DNA of 15,941 nucleotides from Bacteroidaceae bacterium (GCA_900752815.1 CAADWS010000028.1:1-15941), one strand, 5' to 3'; shown: positions 1 to 7,032, counted from the stretch's first letter. The notes: a model not told the origin generated them from the letters alone. A program made the numbers and translations.

Positions 1-159
1 ATCGGGTAATGATTAGGAAACCGTTCTTTTGCTTTAATCTGCTTTAAGACGGTTTTCAACTGTCTGCCCAACTTCTGCGTTTTTCTTCTAACTCCCTAAT
101 TATCAAATCCTGTTGCGTTAATCTGCTGCAATTCGGCGGATATTGCAGAGATTTTTCCG

Positions 160-167
160 TAAGTTTG
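160..167 (+). promoter_or_regulatory. Possible -7 promoter box for umuC
   Basis: TAAGTTTG matches the Bacteroides -7 consensus TAnnTTTG exactly. No TTTG-like -33 element lies 19-21 bases upstream, so only half of the promoter is seen. Transcription from here would start near 173 and give a leader of about 100 bases before the preferred umuC start at 278. The rest of 1-277 contains no gene I recognise. Confidence 0.35.
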
Positions 168-277
168 CATGAGGAATTTGAATGACAGGCAGTAAAGAAG
201 CGGCGGGCGCGGACGGAAGGCCCCGGGGCAGAGAATGCACTGCTGTGTGCTTGCTGCGGAACGAATGGTGCAGAGCT

Positions 278-1522
278 ATGGTCGGACTGATGGACTGTAA
301 TAATTTTTTTGTCAGCTGTGAGCGGGTGTTCCAGCCCGAACTGGCGGACAAGGCCGTTGTCGTGTTGAGCAACAACGACGGTTGTGTCGTGGCACGGAGC
401 AACGAGGCCAAGGCGCTGGGCATCAAGATGGGGGAGCCTTATTTTCGCATCCGGCAGCTGGTGGAACGCGGCGAGGTGCTTGTCCGTTCGGGCAATCTGC
501 GGCTCTATGGCGACATGTCGCGGAGGGTCATGTCGGTGGCGCAGCGCTTTGTGCCACGCATTGAGCAGTACAGCATCGATGAGTGCTTTCTCGACCTGGA
601 CGGGGTGCAGCAGCCGGTGGCGGTGTGCCGGGAACTGGTGAAGGTGGTGCGGCAATGGACGGGCATTCCCGTCAGCGTGGGCGTTGCTCCGACCAAGACG
701 TTGGCCAAGGTGGCCAGCAAGTTTGCAAAGAAGTATGCAGGCTATCACGGCTGTTGCCTGATTGATACGGACGAGAAGCGGGTGAAGGCGCTGAGGCTGA
801 CACCTGTCGGCGAGGTGTGGGGAGTGGGGCGGAGACATCTGCCCCTGCTCCTGGGACGGGGCGTGAAGACGGCCTACGACCTGACTTGCTGGAACGAGGA
901 CCACGTGCGGCATCTGCTGGCTTTGCCCGGCGTCAGAATGTGGAACGAACTGAGGGGAAAACCCATGATTCCGCTGGAGCAGGCGGTGGCCAAACAGAGC
1001 ATAACGGCCTCGCGCTCGTTTCGGAATGTGATTACGGATTATGAACTCTTACGCTCGCTGATAGCCGACTTTGCTTCCATCTGTGCAGACAAGTTGCGGC
1101 GGGACGGAAGTGCCGCGCGGATGGTAACGGCGTATATCCGCACCGACCGGTTCCGGCCCGACCAGCCGCAATACGGCAATTCGGGCACGGTGACCCTGGA
1201 TGTGGCGACAAGCGACCTGCGGGAAATCGTGGCTGCGGCGACCCGCGCCTTGCAGTCCGTTTATCGCGAGGGGTATGGTTACAAGAAGGCCGGTGTGTCG
1301 CTTTCCGGAATTTCGCACGGCTGTGTGCAGGCACATCTTTTCGACACGGTGGACCGCGAGCGGCAGCAGCGCCTTTTGGAGGCTGTGGACCGCGTGCGCG
1401 AGAAAAACGGAGTGCAGGCCCTGCGCGTCGCCTCGCAGGAGTCGTTCCGCACGGTGATGAACAGCGAACACCGTTCGCCGGATTATACAACTCGTTTGCA
1501 GGATGTTATCAAGGTGAAGTGA
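278..1522 (+). CDS. umuC: Y-family translesion DNA polymerase, UmuC type
   Basis: Catalytic subunit of an error-prone polymerase V-type enzyme, which copies past damaged DNA bases. From the start at 278 the protein is 414 residues, close to E. coli UmuC (422). Visible motifs: DCNNFF at 6-11 with the first metal-binding Asp6, SNNDGCVVAR at 31-40, YGDMSRRVM at 77-85, the SIDE catalytic motif at 99-102 (Asp101, Glu102), and SVGVAPTKTLAKVAS at 133-147. The C-terminal part fits the little-finger region. Phe11 occupies the steric-gate position where E. coli UmuC has Tyr. The frame is open back to an ATG at 182, but that would add 32 residues with no match to the family, and the family begins with a few residues before the D-x-N-x-F motif; an ATG at 290 is a second, less likely choice. 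The usual partner umuD is not visible in the 277 bases upstream. The gene converges on cdsA. Family assignment is very sure; the exact start is less so. Confidence 0.95.
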   Translation: MVGLMDCNNFFVSCERVFQPELADKAVVVLSNNDGCVVARSNEAKALGIKMGEPYFRIRQLVERGEVLVRSGNLRLYGDMSRRVMSVAQRFVPRIEQYSIDECFLDLDGVQQPVAVCRELVKVVRQWTGIPVSVGVAPTKTLAKVASKFAKKYAGYHGCCLIDTDEKRVKALRLTPVGEVWGVGRRHLPLLLGRGVKTAYDLTCWNEDHVRHLLALPGVRMWNELRGKPMIPLEQAVAKQSITASRSFRNVITDYELLRSLIADFASICADKLRRDGSAARMVTAYIRTDRFRPDQPQYGNSGTVTLDVATSDLREIVAAATRALQSVYREGYGYKKAGVSLSGISHGCVQAHLFDTVDRERQQRLLEAVDRVREKNGVQALRVASQESFRTVMNSEHRSPDYTTRLQDVIKVK

Positions 1523-1584
1523 GGACTTTTCTACCGCTTTTGCGGGCCGCCAGGGCATGGCGGACGGTTTGCAGGCTGGACGGG

Positions 1585-1630
1585 AAAAACTGTCAGTACT
1601 TTAGAAAAAACAAAAGTACTGACAGTTTTT
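1585..1630. repeat. 18-bp perfect inverted repeat, likely bidirectional terminator; member of a repeat family
   Basis: The arms at 1585-1602 and 1613-1630 are perfect reverse complements of 18 bases around a 10-base loop. The stem is AT-rich and contains AGTACT. The right arm runs into six Ts, so it can end umuC transcripts 62 bases after the stop codon. The opposite strand also has five Ts after the stem, so it could act in both directions between the convergent genes. Twenty bases (1592-1611) recur exactly, in reverse orientation, at 11527-11546. Just right of it, AGTTTTTTCTATC occurs at 1624-1636 and again 21 bases on at 1645-1657. Confidence 0.8.
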
Positions 1631-1771
1631 TCTATCCTTACTTTAGTTTTTTCTATCGGTAGTTTTGTAAAAACGCTCGCCGTCCGGCTTCCAACTGATG
1701 TCGGACGGCACGGTTTCTCCAGCCTTTTCCGCCGTCGTGATGGTGGAGGCGATGGGAGCGGTGGCGGCCAC

Positions 1772-1817
1772 AAAAAAATCCACCCTGCACAGCTATGGCC
1801 AGTGGGTGCAGGGTGGA
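1772..1817 (-). terminator. Rho-independent terminator of the rsfS-ftsH-cdsA operon
   Basis: Perfect 12-bp stem TCCACCCTGCAC (1779-1790) with GTGCAGGGTGGA (1806-1817) and a 15-base loop. On the minus strand the stem is followed directly by seven Ts (1778-1772). It lies 63 bases past the cdsA stop codon, as expected for the end of that operon. Confidence 0.92.
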
Positions 1818-1880
1818 ATATAATTGGGTCGGGAGTGACCTTTGATGATTTCAGAATAGCTTCGGCGCTCCGTATGCTGC

Positions 1881-2750
1881 TCAGAAGACGAAGGGCACGG
1901 AATAGAGATAGAGCACGGCTGCGGGGATAGCGAGCAGTGCGGAATCGAAACGGTCGAGCATACCGCCGTGGCCGGGCAGCAGGTTTCCGCTGTCCTTGAT
2001 GCCCAGCTGGCGCTTGAAGAGACTTTCCACCAGGTCGCCCCAGGTGCCGAAAACGCAGACCACCAGGCCCAGACCGAGCCATCCGCCGAGCGAGAGGTAA
2101 ATGTCGTGCTGGAAGAAATGGTGAAGCACCGCTGCGGCGATGAGGCAGAAGATGCCGCCGCCGATGCTGCCTATCCACGACTTGTTCGGTGAGATGCGCT
2201 CAAACAGTTTGGCCGGGAACTTCTTGTGCAGCAGACTGCCTACGCAGTAGGCGCCGGTGTCGCTGGTCCACAGGAAAATGAAGATGGACAGCGGCAATAT
2301 CCATTTGTACTGCATCTCTCCGCTCATGGCGTCATAGTGGAAAGCCAGCGCGTGGAGCAGGGAGAAGGGCAGGGCTACATAGAGCTGCGAGGCGAAGGCG
2401 TAGGCCCAACTCTTCAGCGGGTCCTTGTGCTGCAGATAGAGTTCGGCAATGGGGAGGACGAGCAGGGTGACGAGATAGGGCGCGAAAACGGCGGCGTCGG
2501 AATAGTTCTTGCCAAAACCGGAAAAGAAATAGAAAAAGGCCAGGAAGAGGTAGACCCCTCCCGTCGTGTTGATAAGGCGGTTGACCGCAGCACCGGCATG
2601 ACGGTTGACATTGGTGGAAAATTCCCAGATGGTAAGGCCTGTAATCAGGGCAAACAGCAGGGTGAAGGAGAGCGGGTGGAACACCATGCTCCCTACCAGT
2701 ACGACTACGAAAAGTGTACCTGTAACGGCTCTTAATACCAGATTGTTCAT
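1881..2750 (-). CDS. cdsA: Phosphatidate cytidylyltransferase (CDP-diglyceride synthase)
   Basis: Inner-membrane enzyme that joins CTP and phosphatidic acid to make CDP-diacylglycerol, the precursor of phosphatidylethanolamine and the acidic phospholipids. The protein is 289 residues and very hydrophobic, with several predicted membrane helices (for example about 8-25, 27-42, 64-80, 91-105, 151-165, 200-212, 223-235). The family signature is complete at 243-269: SLFKRQLGIKDSGNLLPGHG then GMLDRFD, with the K-D, H-G-G and D-R-x-D elements. The start at 2750 was chosen because its ATG shares ATGA with the ftsH stop codon and the protein then begins [11 protein letters not shown], typical of the family; an ATG further upstream at 2801 would add 17 residues from inside ftsH. 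The four-base overlap suggests translational coupling to ftsH. A strong terminator follows. Confidence 0.96.
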   Translation of the reverse strand: MNNLVLRAVTGTLFVVVLVGSMVFHPLSFTLLFALITGLTIWEFSTNVNRHAGAAVNRLINTTGGVYLFLAFFYFFSGFGKNYSDAAVFAPYLVTLLVLPIAELYLQHKDPLKSWAYAFASQLYVALPFSLLHALAFHYDAMSGEMQYKWILPLSIFIFLWTSDTGAYCVGSLLHKKFPAKLFERISPNKSWIGSIGGGIFCLIAAAVLHHFFQHDIYLSLGGWLGLGLVVCVFGTWGDLVESLFKRQLGIKDSGNLLPGHGGMLDRFDSALLAIPAAVLYLYSVPFVF

Positions 2751-4855
2751 TTCTTTTCTTTTTGGTCGGGTTGATATTCCGGAGCAGACGGTTGCTTGCA
2801 TTCGGCTGGCAGGTCCGGCATGTCACCGGGCAGGGCGTCGGCAGGACGTTCCGCCTCGTCTTCCGACGGGATGGGAGGAAGCGCTTCCTTTTGCTGTGCT
2901 TCGTTTCCTGCCTCTCCAGTCTGGGCTTCCGCTGCGTTTTGCTCCGCATTTTCCAGGCTCTTGCGCTCTTCTTCCATGAGTTCGTCGGCGCGGCTCTTCC
3001 ACGGGCGCTTGCCGAAGATGTTTTCCACATCCTGTGTGAAAATGACTTCGCGGTCGATGAGCAACTGTGCCAGTTTGCCGTGTCCTTCGGCATTTTCGGT
3101 CAGTATCCGCTTGGCACGTTCATACTGCTCGTTCACCAGTTTCCGCACCTCTTCGTCAATTCTTTCGGCGGTCTTCTCCGAATAGGGCTTGGAAAAGGAG
3201 TATTCCTGGTTGTTGTAGTAGCAGAGGTTGGGAAGTTCGTCGCTCATACCCAGATAGGCCACCATGCCGTAGGCACGCTTGGTGACGCGCTCCAGGTCGT
3301 TGAGAGCACCGGAGGAAACGTGTCCGAGGAAAATCTCTTCGGCGGCACGTCCCCCCAGTGTGGCGCAGATTTCGTCGAGCATCTGCTCCTTGGTGGTGAT
3401 GCTGCGCTCTTCGGGCAGATACCAGGCGGCACCCAGTGCCTGTCCGCGCGGGACGATGGTGACTTTTACCAGCGGGTTGGCATATTGCAGCAGCCATGAA
3501 ACGGATGCGTGTCCGGCTTCGTGGATGGCTATGGCGCGCTTTTCCTGTTGGGTCATGACCTTCGACTTTTTCTCGAGTCCGCCGATGATGCGGTCTACGG
3601 CATCGAGAAAATCCTGCATGCCGACGGTCTTGCTGTTGTGGCGGGCTGCGATGAGGGCCGCCTCGTTGCACACGTTGGCAATGTCGGCTCCCGAGAAGCC
3701 CGGCGTCTGGCGGGCCAGGAAGTCGATGTCAAGTCCTTCATCCAGTTTCAGCGGTGCGAGGTGCACCTTGAAGATGGCGATGCGCTCGGAAAGTTCGGGC
3801 AGGTCGACATGTATCTGGCGGTCGAAGCGTCCGGCACGGAGCAGGGCGCTGTCAAGAATTTCCACACGGTTGGTGGCGGCGAGAATAATGACGCCGGAAT
3901 TGGTGCCGAAACCGTCCATTTCGGTAAGCAGCTGGTTCAGCGTGTTTTCCCGTTCGTCGTTACCGCCCAGTGACGGGTTCTTGCCGCGGGCACGGCCTAC
4001 GGCATCAATTTCGTCGATGAAAACAATGGCGGGTGCCTTCTCCTTGGCTTGCCGGAACAGGTCGCGTACGCGGCTGGCACCGACGCCGACAAACATTTCG
4101 ACGAAGTCGGAACCGGACATGGAGAAGAAGGGCACGTTGGCTTCGCCGGCTACGGCTTTGGCCAGAAGAGTCTTTCCGGTGCCCGGAGGGCCTACCAGGA
4201 GAGCGCCTTTGGGGATTTTTCCACCCAGTTCGGTATATTTCTGCGGGTTTTTCAGAAAATCGACGATTTCCTGCACTTCCTGCTTGGCTCCTTCCTGTCC
4301 GGCTACATCCTTGAACGTAACATTGATGCCGTTGCCCTTTTCAAAAAGTTTGGCCTTGCTCTTGCCAACATTGAAGATGCCGCCAGAGGCTCCGCCGCCA
4401 CCGCTCATGCGGCGCATCATCAGAAAATAGATGCCGAAGATGAGGATGAAGGGAAACAGGGTGCCCAGGAGATTCCACCAGATGGTGTTTGACTTTTCGT
4501 AGGATACGGTGACGGGGTAGTCCTGCAGGAAGTCACCCAGTTTGTCGTTGGGCGGACAGATGGTGGTGACGGACGGACGCTTTCCCGTCTGTTCCATGCT
4601 TTGGTTGAACACGTCGCGTATTTTCTCGGGCTTGACAATCATATAGGCGGTGCCGTCCGTCTTGTTGATGACCACCTCGCTGGTGTAGCCCTTTTGAACG
4701 TAACTGCGGAATTCGGTATAGTTGACTTCCTTACTGATGCCCGAAGCTCCGCCGTTTCCTTGCAGCAGCATGAAACCGAGCACTGCAATGATAACAAGAT
4801 AGAGCCAGTTGAGATTGAACCGGGGCATCTTTTCCTTATTGTCTTTTTTTTCCAT
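2747..4855 (-). CDS. ftsH: ATP-dependent zinc metalloprotease FtsH
   Basis: Membrane-anchored AAA+ protease that extracts and degrades misfolded membrane proteins and some regulated soluble proteins. Over 702 residues: a first membrane helix at about 15-32, an extracytoplasmic domain at 33-125, a second helix at 126-147, then a Gly-rich linker. The AAA domain shows Walker A GPPGTGKT (222-229), pore loop MFVG (254-257), Walker B VFIDEID (278-284) and the second region of homology ATNR...LLRAGRFDR (327-346). The protease domain has the zinc motif HEAGH (445-449) and the likely third ligand Asp520 in [10 protein letters not shown]. The C-terminal tail from about 610 is rich in Glu, Ala, Gln and Pro and makes the protein some 55 residues longer than the E. 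coli enzyme. It is the middle gene of rsfS-ftsH-cdsA: 31 bases after rsfS and overlapping cdsA by four. Confidence 0.98.
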   Translation of the reverse strand: MEKKDNKEKMPRFNLNWLYLVIIAVLGFMLLQGNGGASGISKEVNYTEFRSYVQKGYTSEVVINKTDGTAYMIVKPEKIRDVFNQSMEQTGKRPSVTTICPPNDKLGDFLQDYPVTVSYEKSNTIWWNLLGTLFPFILIFGIYFLMMRRMSGGGGASGGIFNVGKSKAKLFEKGNGINVTFKDVAGQEGAKQEVQEIVDFLKNPQKYTELGGKIPKGALLVGPPGTGKTLLAKAVAGEANVPFFSMSGSDFVEMFVGVGASRVRDLFRQAKEKAPAIVFIDEIDAVGRARGKNPSLGGNDERENTLNQLLTEMDGFGTNSGVIILAATNRVEILDSALLRAGRFDRQIHVDLPELSERIAIFKVHLAPLKLDEGLDIDFLARQTPGFSGADIANVCNEAALIAARHNSKTVGMQDFLDAVDRIIGGLEKKSKVMTQQEKRAIAIHEAGHASVSWLLQYANPLVKVTIVPRGQALGAAWYLPEERSITTKEQMLDEICATLGGRAAEEIFLGHVSSGALNDLERVTKRAYGMVAYLGMSDELPNLCYYNNQEYSFSKPYSEKTAERIDEEVRKLVNEQYERAKRILTENAEGHGKLAQLLIDREVIFTQDVENIFGKRPWKSRADELMEEERKSLENAEQNAAEAQTGEAGNEAQQKEALPPIPSEDEAERPADALPGDMPDLPAECKQPSAPEYQPDQKEKK

Positions 4856-4886
4856 ATATTATTCAAGTGGAGGTAATGGGTTGGCT

Positions 4887-5246
4887 TCAGTCGATATCGG
4901 GTATTTCGGTGAGTGTGGCATCTTCCCACAGGTGCTCCAGATCGTAGTGTTCACGTGCGTCGGGTACGAATATGTGAACCATAACGGTACCGTAGTCCAT
5001 GGCAACCCACAGGGAGTTGGTCAGACCTGCTATCTTACTGGGCTTTTCGTTGGCTTTGGTGCGTGCGAACTCTTCTACGGAGTCACAAATGGCTTTTACC
5101 TGCAATGGAGAATTACCGTTGCAGATGACGAAATATTCGCATGGTGCCGTGATGATTCCTTTCAAGTCGACAGTGATGATATCGTGACCTTTTTTTTCCT
5201 GAATACCTTCAATGATGGTGCTTACTAATTCTTTGCTTGTGCTCAT
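4887..5246 (-). CDS. rsfS: Ribosome silencing factor RsfS (Iojap/YbeB family)
   Basis: Small protein that binds ribosomal protein L14 (uL14) on the large subunit and blocks joining of the subunits, lowering translation when nutrients are short. The 119 residues cover the whole family domain: an N-terminal helix (5-19), the DIITVDL strand (22-28), the FVICNGNS segment (39-46), the hallmark WVAMDYGTVMVHIF (80-93) and YDLEHLWEDA (101-110). The length is normal. It is the first gene of the operon with ftsH and cdsA, and the predicted promoter lies about 180 bases upstream. Confidence 0.96.
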   Translation of the reverse strand: MSTSKELVSTIIEGIQEKKGHDIITVDLKGIITAPCEYFVICNGNSPLQVKAICDSVEEFARTKANEKPSKIAGLTNSLWVAMDYGTVMVHIFVPDAREHYDLEHLWEDATLTEIPDID

Positions 5247-5433
5247 TATAATAATTAATGTGTTGTATATACGTTGGTTGTCTCCTGTTTCAGAATGGAT
5301 AGTGGCAATTACTCAGTTTTTCCCTCTCAGTCTGTTGCTTTTGTTCAGGTTTGCAGAGGATGGTTGTGGCATATCTGCCTGACTGTCGTTGGGTTGACAG
5401 GCCATTTTCCGGTCGAAACGGAATATTTGGGTG

Positions 5434-5464
5434 CAAAGATAGAATGATTTCTCCGATTGATAAA
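5434..5464 (-). promoter_or_regulatory. Predicted promoter of rsfS-ftsH-cdsA
   Basis: On the minus strand TATCTTTG (5441-5434) is an exact TAnnTTTG -7 box. TTTA (5464-5461) lies 19 bases upstream and matches three of four bases of the -33 element. The start site would fall near 5427, giving an untranslated leader of about 180 bases. Confidence 0.6.
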
Positions 5465-5465
5465 A

Positions 5466-5860
5466 TGGAAGTACTGAAATGTCTTTTATTTTTTTGAAAT
5501 TTAGTAAATTCGGCTATAGCAGTTCTTTATTTCCAGGCCACCGTATGGAGGGGAAACGGCAAAATGCGAGCAGCGAGAGTGAAGGAGGATGTGCCCTCGT
5601 TGAGATGTGTGAATACAGAGACCGGCAGTTTGTTCAGTAGTTAGGAAAATTCTGGAAATTGCCCGCAGTTTCGTTTCCTGTGGCGGTTGGCACATTTTAT
5701 GGATTTGTCCCGAGACGAGATTGTCTCGAAATGATGGTCGTGGAGAATGGCTGAACATCCGTGGTGGATGATGATTTTGAGGTGAATGATGCTTAAAATT
5801 GGGCATTTGGCCGGTATATTTTGAAGTAAAAGCGATTTTTTTCAAAAAAAATGCACTTTT
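5466..5860. other. Intergenic stretch without a recognised gene
   Basis: Between the rsfS promoter and the first tRNA promoter I see no frame that reads as a conserved protein. A minus-strand frame is open across much of it, but its product is rich in His, Pro, Ser and Arg and resembles no family. A small perfect hairpin, CGAGAC/GTCTCG with a 6-base loop, lies at 5711-5728. The part around 5540-5720 is less AT-rich than its flanks, so an unrecognised small RNA or untranslated element cannot be excluded. Confidence 0.5.
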
Positions 5861-5861
5861 G

Positions 5862-5893
5862 TTTGGTATATATGGAAAAAGCCTGTAAATTTG
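5862..5893 (+). promoter_or_regulatory. Promoter of the first tRNA-Gln gene
   Basis: TTTG at 5862-5865 and TAAATTTG at 5886-5893 match both parts of the Bacteroides consensus exactly, with a 20-base spacer. The predicted start near 5900 leaves a leader of about 33 bases before the tRNA. The same arrangement recurs 381 bases downstream. Confidence 0.85.
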
Positions 5894-5932
5894 CACCCGT
5901 AATCGAGAGGGAATCTTGATACAAAGAAAGTT

Positions 5933-6004
5933 TGGGGTATGGTGTAATTGGCAACACTACAGATTCTGGTCCTGTCTTTCCTGGTTCGAGTCCGGGTACC
6001 CCAA
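5933..6004 (+). tRNA. trnQ: tRNA-Gln, anticodon CUG (copy 1)
   Basis: Folds as a full cloverleaf: acceptor stem TGGGGTA/TACCCCA (7 bp), D stem GTGT/ACAC, anticodon arm ACAGA-TTCTGGT-CCTGT, and T arm CCTGG-TTCGAGT-CCGGG. The anticodon is CTG, with U33 before it and G37 after it, so it reads the Gln codon CAG. The T1-A72 start of the acceptor stem is typical of tRNA-Gln. The top pair of the anticodon stem (31-39) is A.C, a mismatch. The CCA end is not encoded. The sequence is identical to copy 2. Confidence 0.95.
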
Positions 6005-6008
6005 CAGA

Positions 6009-6056
6009 AAGCCGCAATGATTTGTCCGATGGCAAATGGTTGCGGTTTTATTTTAT
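6009..6056 (+). terminator. Terminator after tRNA-Gln copy 1
   Basis: Outer stem AAGCCGCAA (6009-6017) with TTGCGGTTT (6040-6048), one G-U pair; a further inner stem ATTTG/CAAAT lies between the arms. A T-rich run (TTTTATTTTATT) follows. Confidence 0.85.
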
Positions 6057-6242
6057 TTATATACCACATCTTTTGGGGGCAATGTAAAAAGGGGTCAACG
6101 TAAAAATCTGAGGGATTCATTGTCTATGCATAAATTTTAGTCAGTCTGAACAAAAAGAAAGCCTTGTCTTTAACGGGTCAACGTAAGTAGAATGGATTTT
6201 TTTGATATTCATGCCGGCAATCATACAATTTTCCGGTTTTGG

Positions 6243-6274
6243 CTTGGCTGGTAATGAAAAAGCGTGTAACTTTG
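6243..6274 (+). promoter_or_regulatory. Promoter of the second tRNA-Gln gene
   Basis: CTTG (6243-6246) and TAACTTTG (6267-6274) are separated by 20 bases, the same spacing as in copy 1. The -7 box is an exact consensus match and the -33 box matches three of four bases. Confidence 0.75.
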
Positions 6275-6313
6275 CACCCGTAATCGAGAGGGAATCTTGA
6301 TGCAAAGGAAGTT

Positions 6314-6385
6314 TGGGGTATGGTGTAATTGGCAACACTACAGATTCTGGTCCTGTCTTTCCTGGTTCGAGTCCGGGTACCCCAA
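6314..6385 (+). tRNA. trnQ: tRNA-Gln, anticodon CUG (copy 2)
   Basis: Base-for-base identical to the gene at 5933-6004, with the same CTG anticodon, the same A.C mismatch at 31-39 and no encoded CCA. It has its own promoter and its own, unrelated terminator, so it is probably transcribed separately. Confidence 0.95.
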
Positions 6386-6391
6386 CGGTTT

Positions 6392-6434
6392 AACGCCATT
6401 ATTTTGTCGGAGTGATGAAATATGGCGTTTTTTT
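6392..6434 (+). terminator. Terminator after tRNA-Gln copy 2
   Basis: AACGCCAT (6392-6399) pairs perfectly with ATGGCGTT (6422-6429), extended inward by ATTT/AAAT past a one-base bulge. A run of Ts (6428-6434) follows. Its sequence differs from the terminator of copy 1. Confidence 0.88.
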
Positions 6435-6923
6435 GTATATCTTCTTTGACAGAAAGTCTGCTTTCGGCTGTATTTGAATTCCGAATACCACCGCAAAATC
6501 TGGTGAATTGCAGATTTTTCATCGTTTTTTAGTCAGTCATAACAGAAGGAATGACGAGACCTCAACTTCCCTAAAACGTAGTACATTCATCTTTTGTTTC
6601 AATAATAAGTTCAATCCTTCATTGAAACGCAATTATTGTAGTTGATTTTGTAGCTGGCAGGCATTGATGTGTTGGGACGGTTTGTCTGCTAATTCCCGAC
6701 AGTAGAAAACAGAAGGCTGATGTAAGTCCGATGGCCTGTTGGGGGTAAGCTGCGGGATGTAGGGTAGGCAGGGTGTTTCATAAGAAGGTTTATGGTACTA
6801 GGCAATATGGCAATACGAGTATTTTCATTTGCGATGGGAGGGTTTTTCTCTTGCGCTGTGCGCAGGATTGTATTACGCGAGTTTCTGCATACGGTATACC
6901 TCTTGGATGAGTAATGGCATTTA
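6435..6923. other. Intergenic stretch without a recognised gene
   Basis: No convincing coding frame is visible on either strand. It holds a small inverted repeat, GTTTCAAT (6596-6603) with ATTGAAAC (6621-6628), as a single copy. The only other structure is the long hairpin that begins at 6924. Confidence 0.5.
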
Positions 6924-7000
6924 TTTATATGAATGGCGGAATCTGAAACCTTGTTCGCATTTTCATTATGCGCAGTTTCAGATTCCGCCATTCGTATAAA
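6924..7000. repeat. Long near-perfect hairpin downstream of the MCE gene
   Basis: 6924-6949 pairs with 6975-7000 over 26 bp with a single G-U pair; the inner 19 bp (6931-6949 with 6975-6993) are perfect. Inside the loop CGCAT (6956-6960) pairs with ATGCG (6968-6972). It starts 32 bases past the stop codon of the leftward MCE gene, so it may end that transcript, but no clean T-run follows on the minus strand (ATAAATAAATG). The stem is far longer than a normal terminator, so it may instead be an interspersed palindromic element or a processing signal. Confidence 0.75.
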
Positions 7001-7032
7001 ATCCGGTAGGACGTTATTGGCAGTCCTGACGC

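Larger units (their letters stand above)
5861..6538 (+). repeat. Tandem duplication carrying promoter and tRNA-Gln
   Basis: The segment 5875-6005 recurs at 6256-6386 with only four base changes in 131, and the offset of 381 bases also aligns the two -33 elements. The tRNA bodies are identical. Further down the match decays: TTTTAGTCAGTC occurs at 6135-6146 and 6527-6538 (offset 392), which suggests that the duplicated unit was originally about 380-390 bases and that its spacer has diverged. A 12-base word, GGGTCAACGTAA, also occurs twice between the copies (6092 and 6175). Confidence 0.8.

Noticed and set aside
182..277. N-terminal extension of UmuC from an ATG at 182
   Set aside because: The 32 added residues match nothing in the family, and the family begins only a few residues before the D-x-N-x-F motif, which fits the ATG at 278.
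56..913. Long minus-strand open frame opposite umuC
   Set aside because: Most of it is the mirror of umuC, with a His, Pro and Arg-rich composition typical of antisense frames; only its last part outside umuC was considered, as a separate weak finding.
1679..1709. Inverted repeat GCCGTCCG/CGGACGGC with a 15-base loop
   Set aside because: Short stem, long loop and no T-run; better terminators lie on both sides of it.
3279..4430. Long plus-strand open frame opposite ftsH (383 codons)
   Set aside because: It lies entirely antisense to a well-supported ftsH gene, is rich in Ser, Arg and Pro, and shows no recognisable domain.
5499..5514. ATTTAGTAAATT also present near the right end of the window
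   Set aside because: A 12-base AT-rich word is likely to recur by chance and there is no further similarity around it.
5501..5896. Minus-strand open frame of 131 codons in the gap before the tRNA genes
   Set aside because: No family resemblance, His/Ser/Pro-rich composition, and it runs across the tRNA promoter.
6596..6628. GTTTCAAT...ATTGAAAC, which resembles the ends of some CRISPR repeats
   Set aside because: It occurs once only, with no regularly spaced copies and no cas genes in the window.
6689..6991. Minus-strand open frame of 100 codons starting inside the long hairpin
   Set aside because: Its start lies in the palindrome and its product shows no domain; read as accidental.
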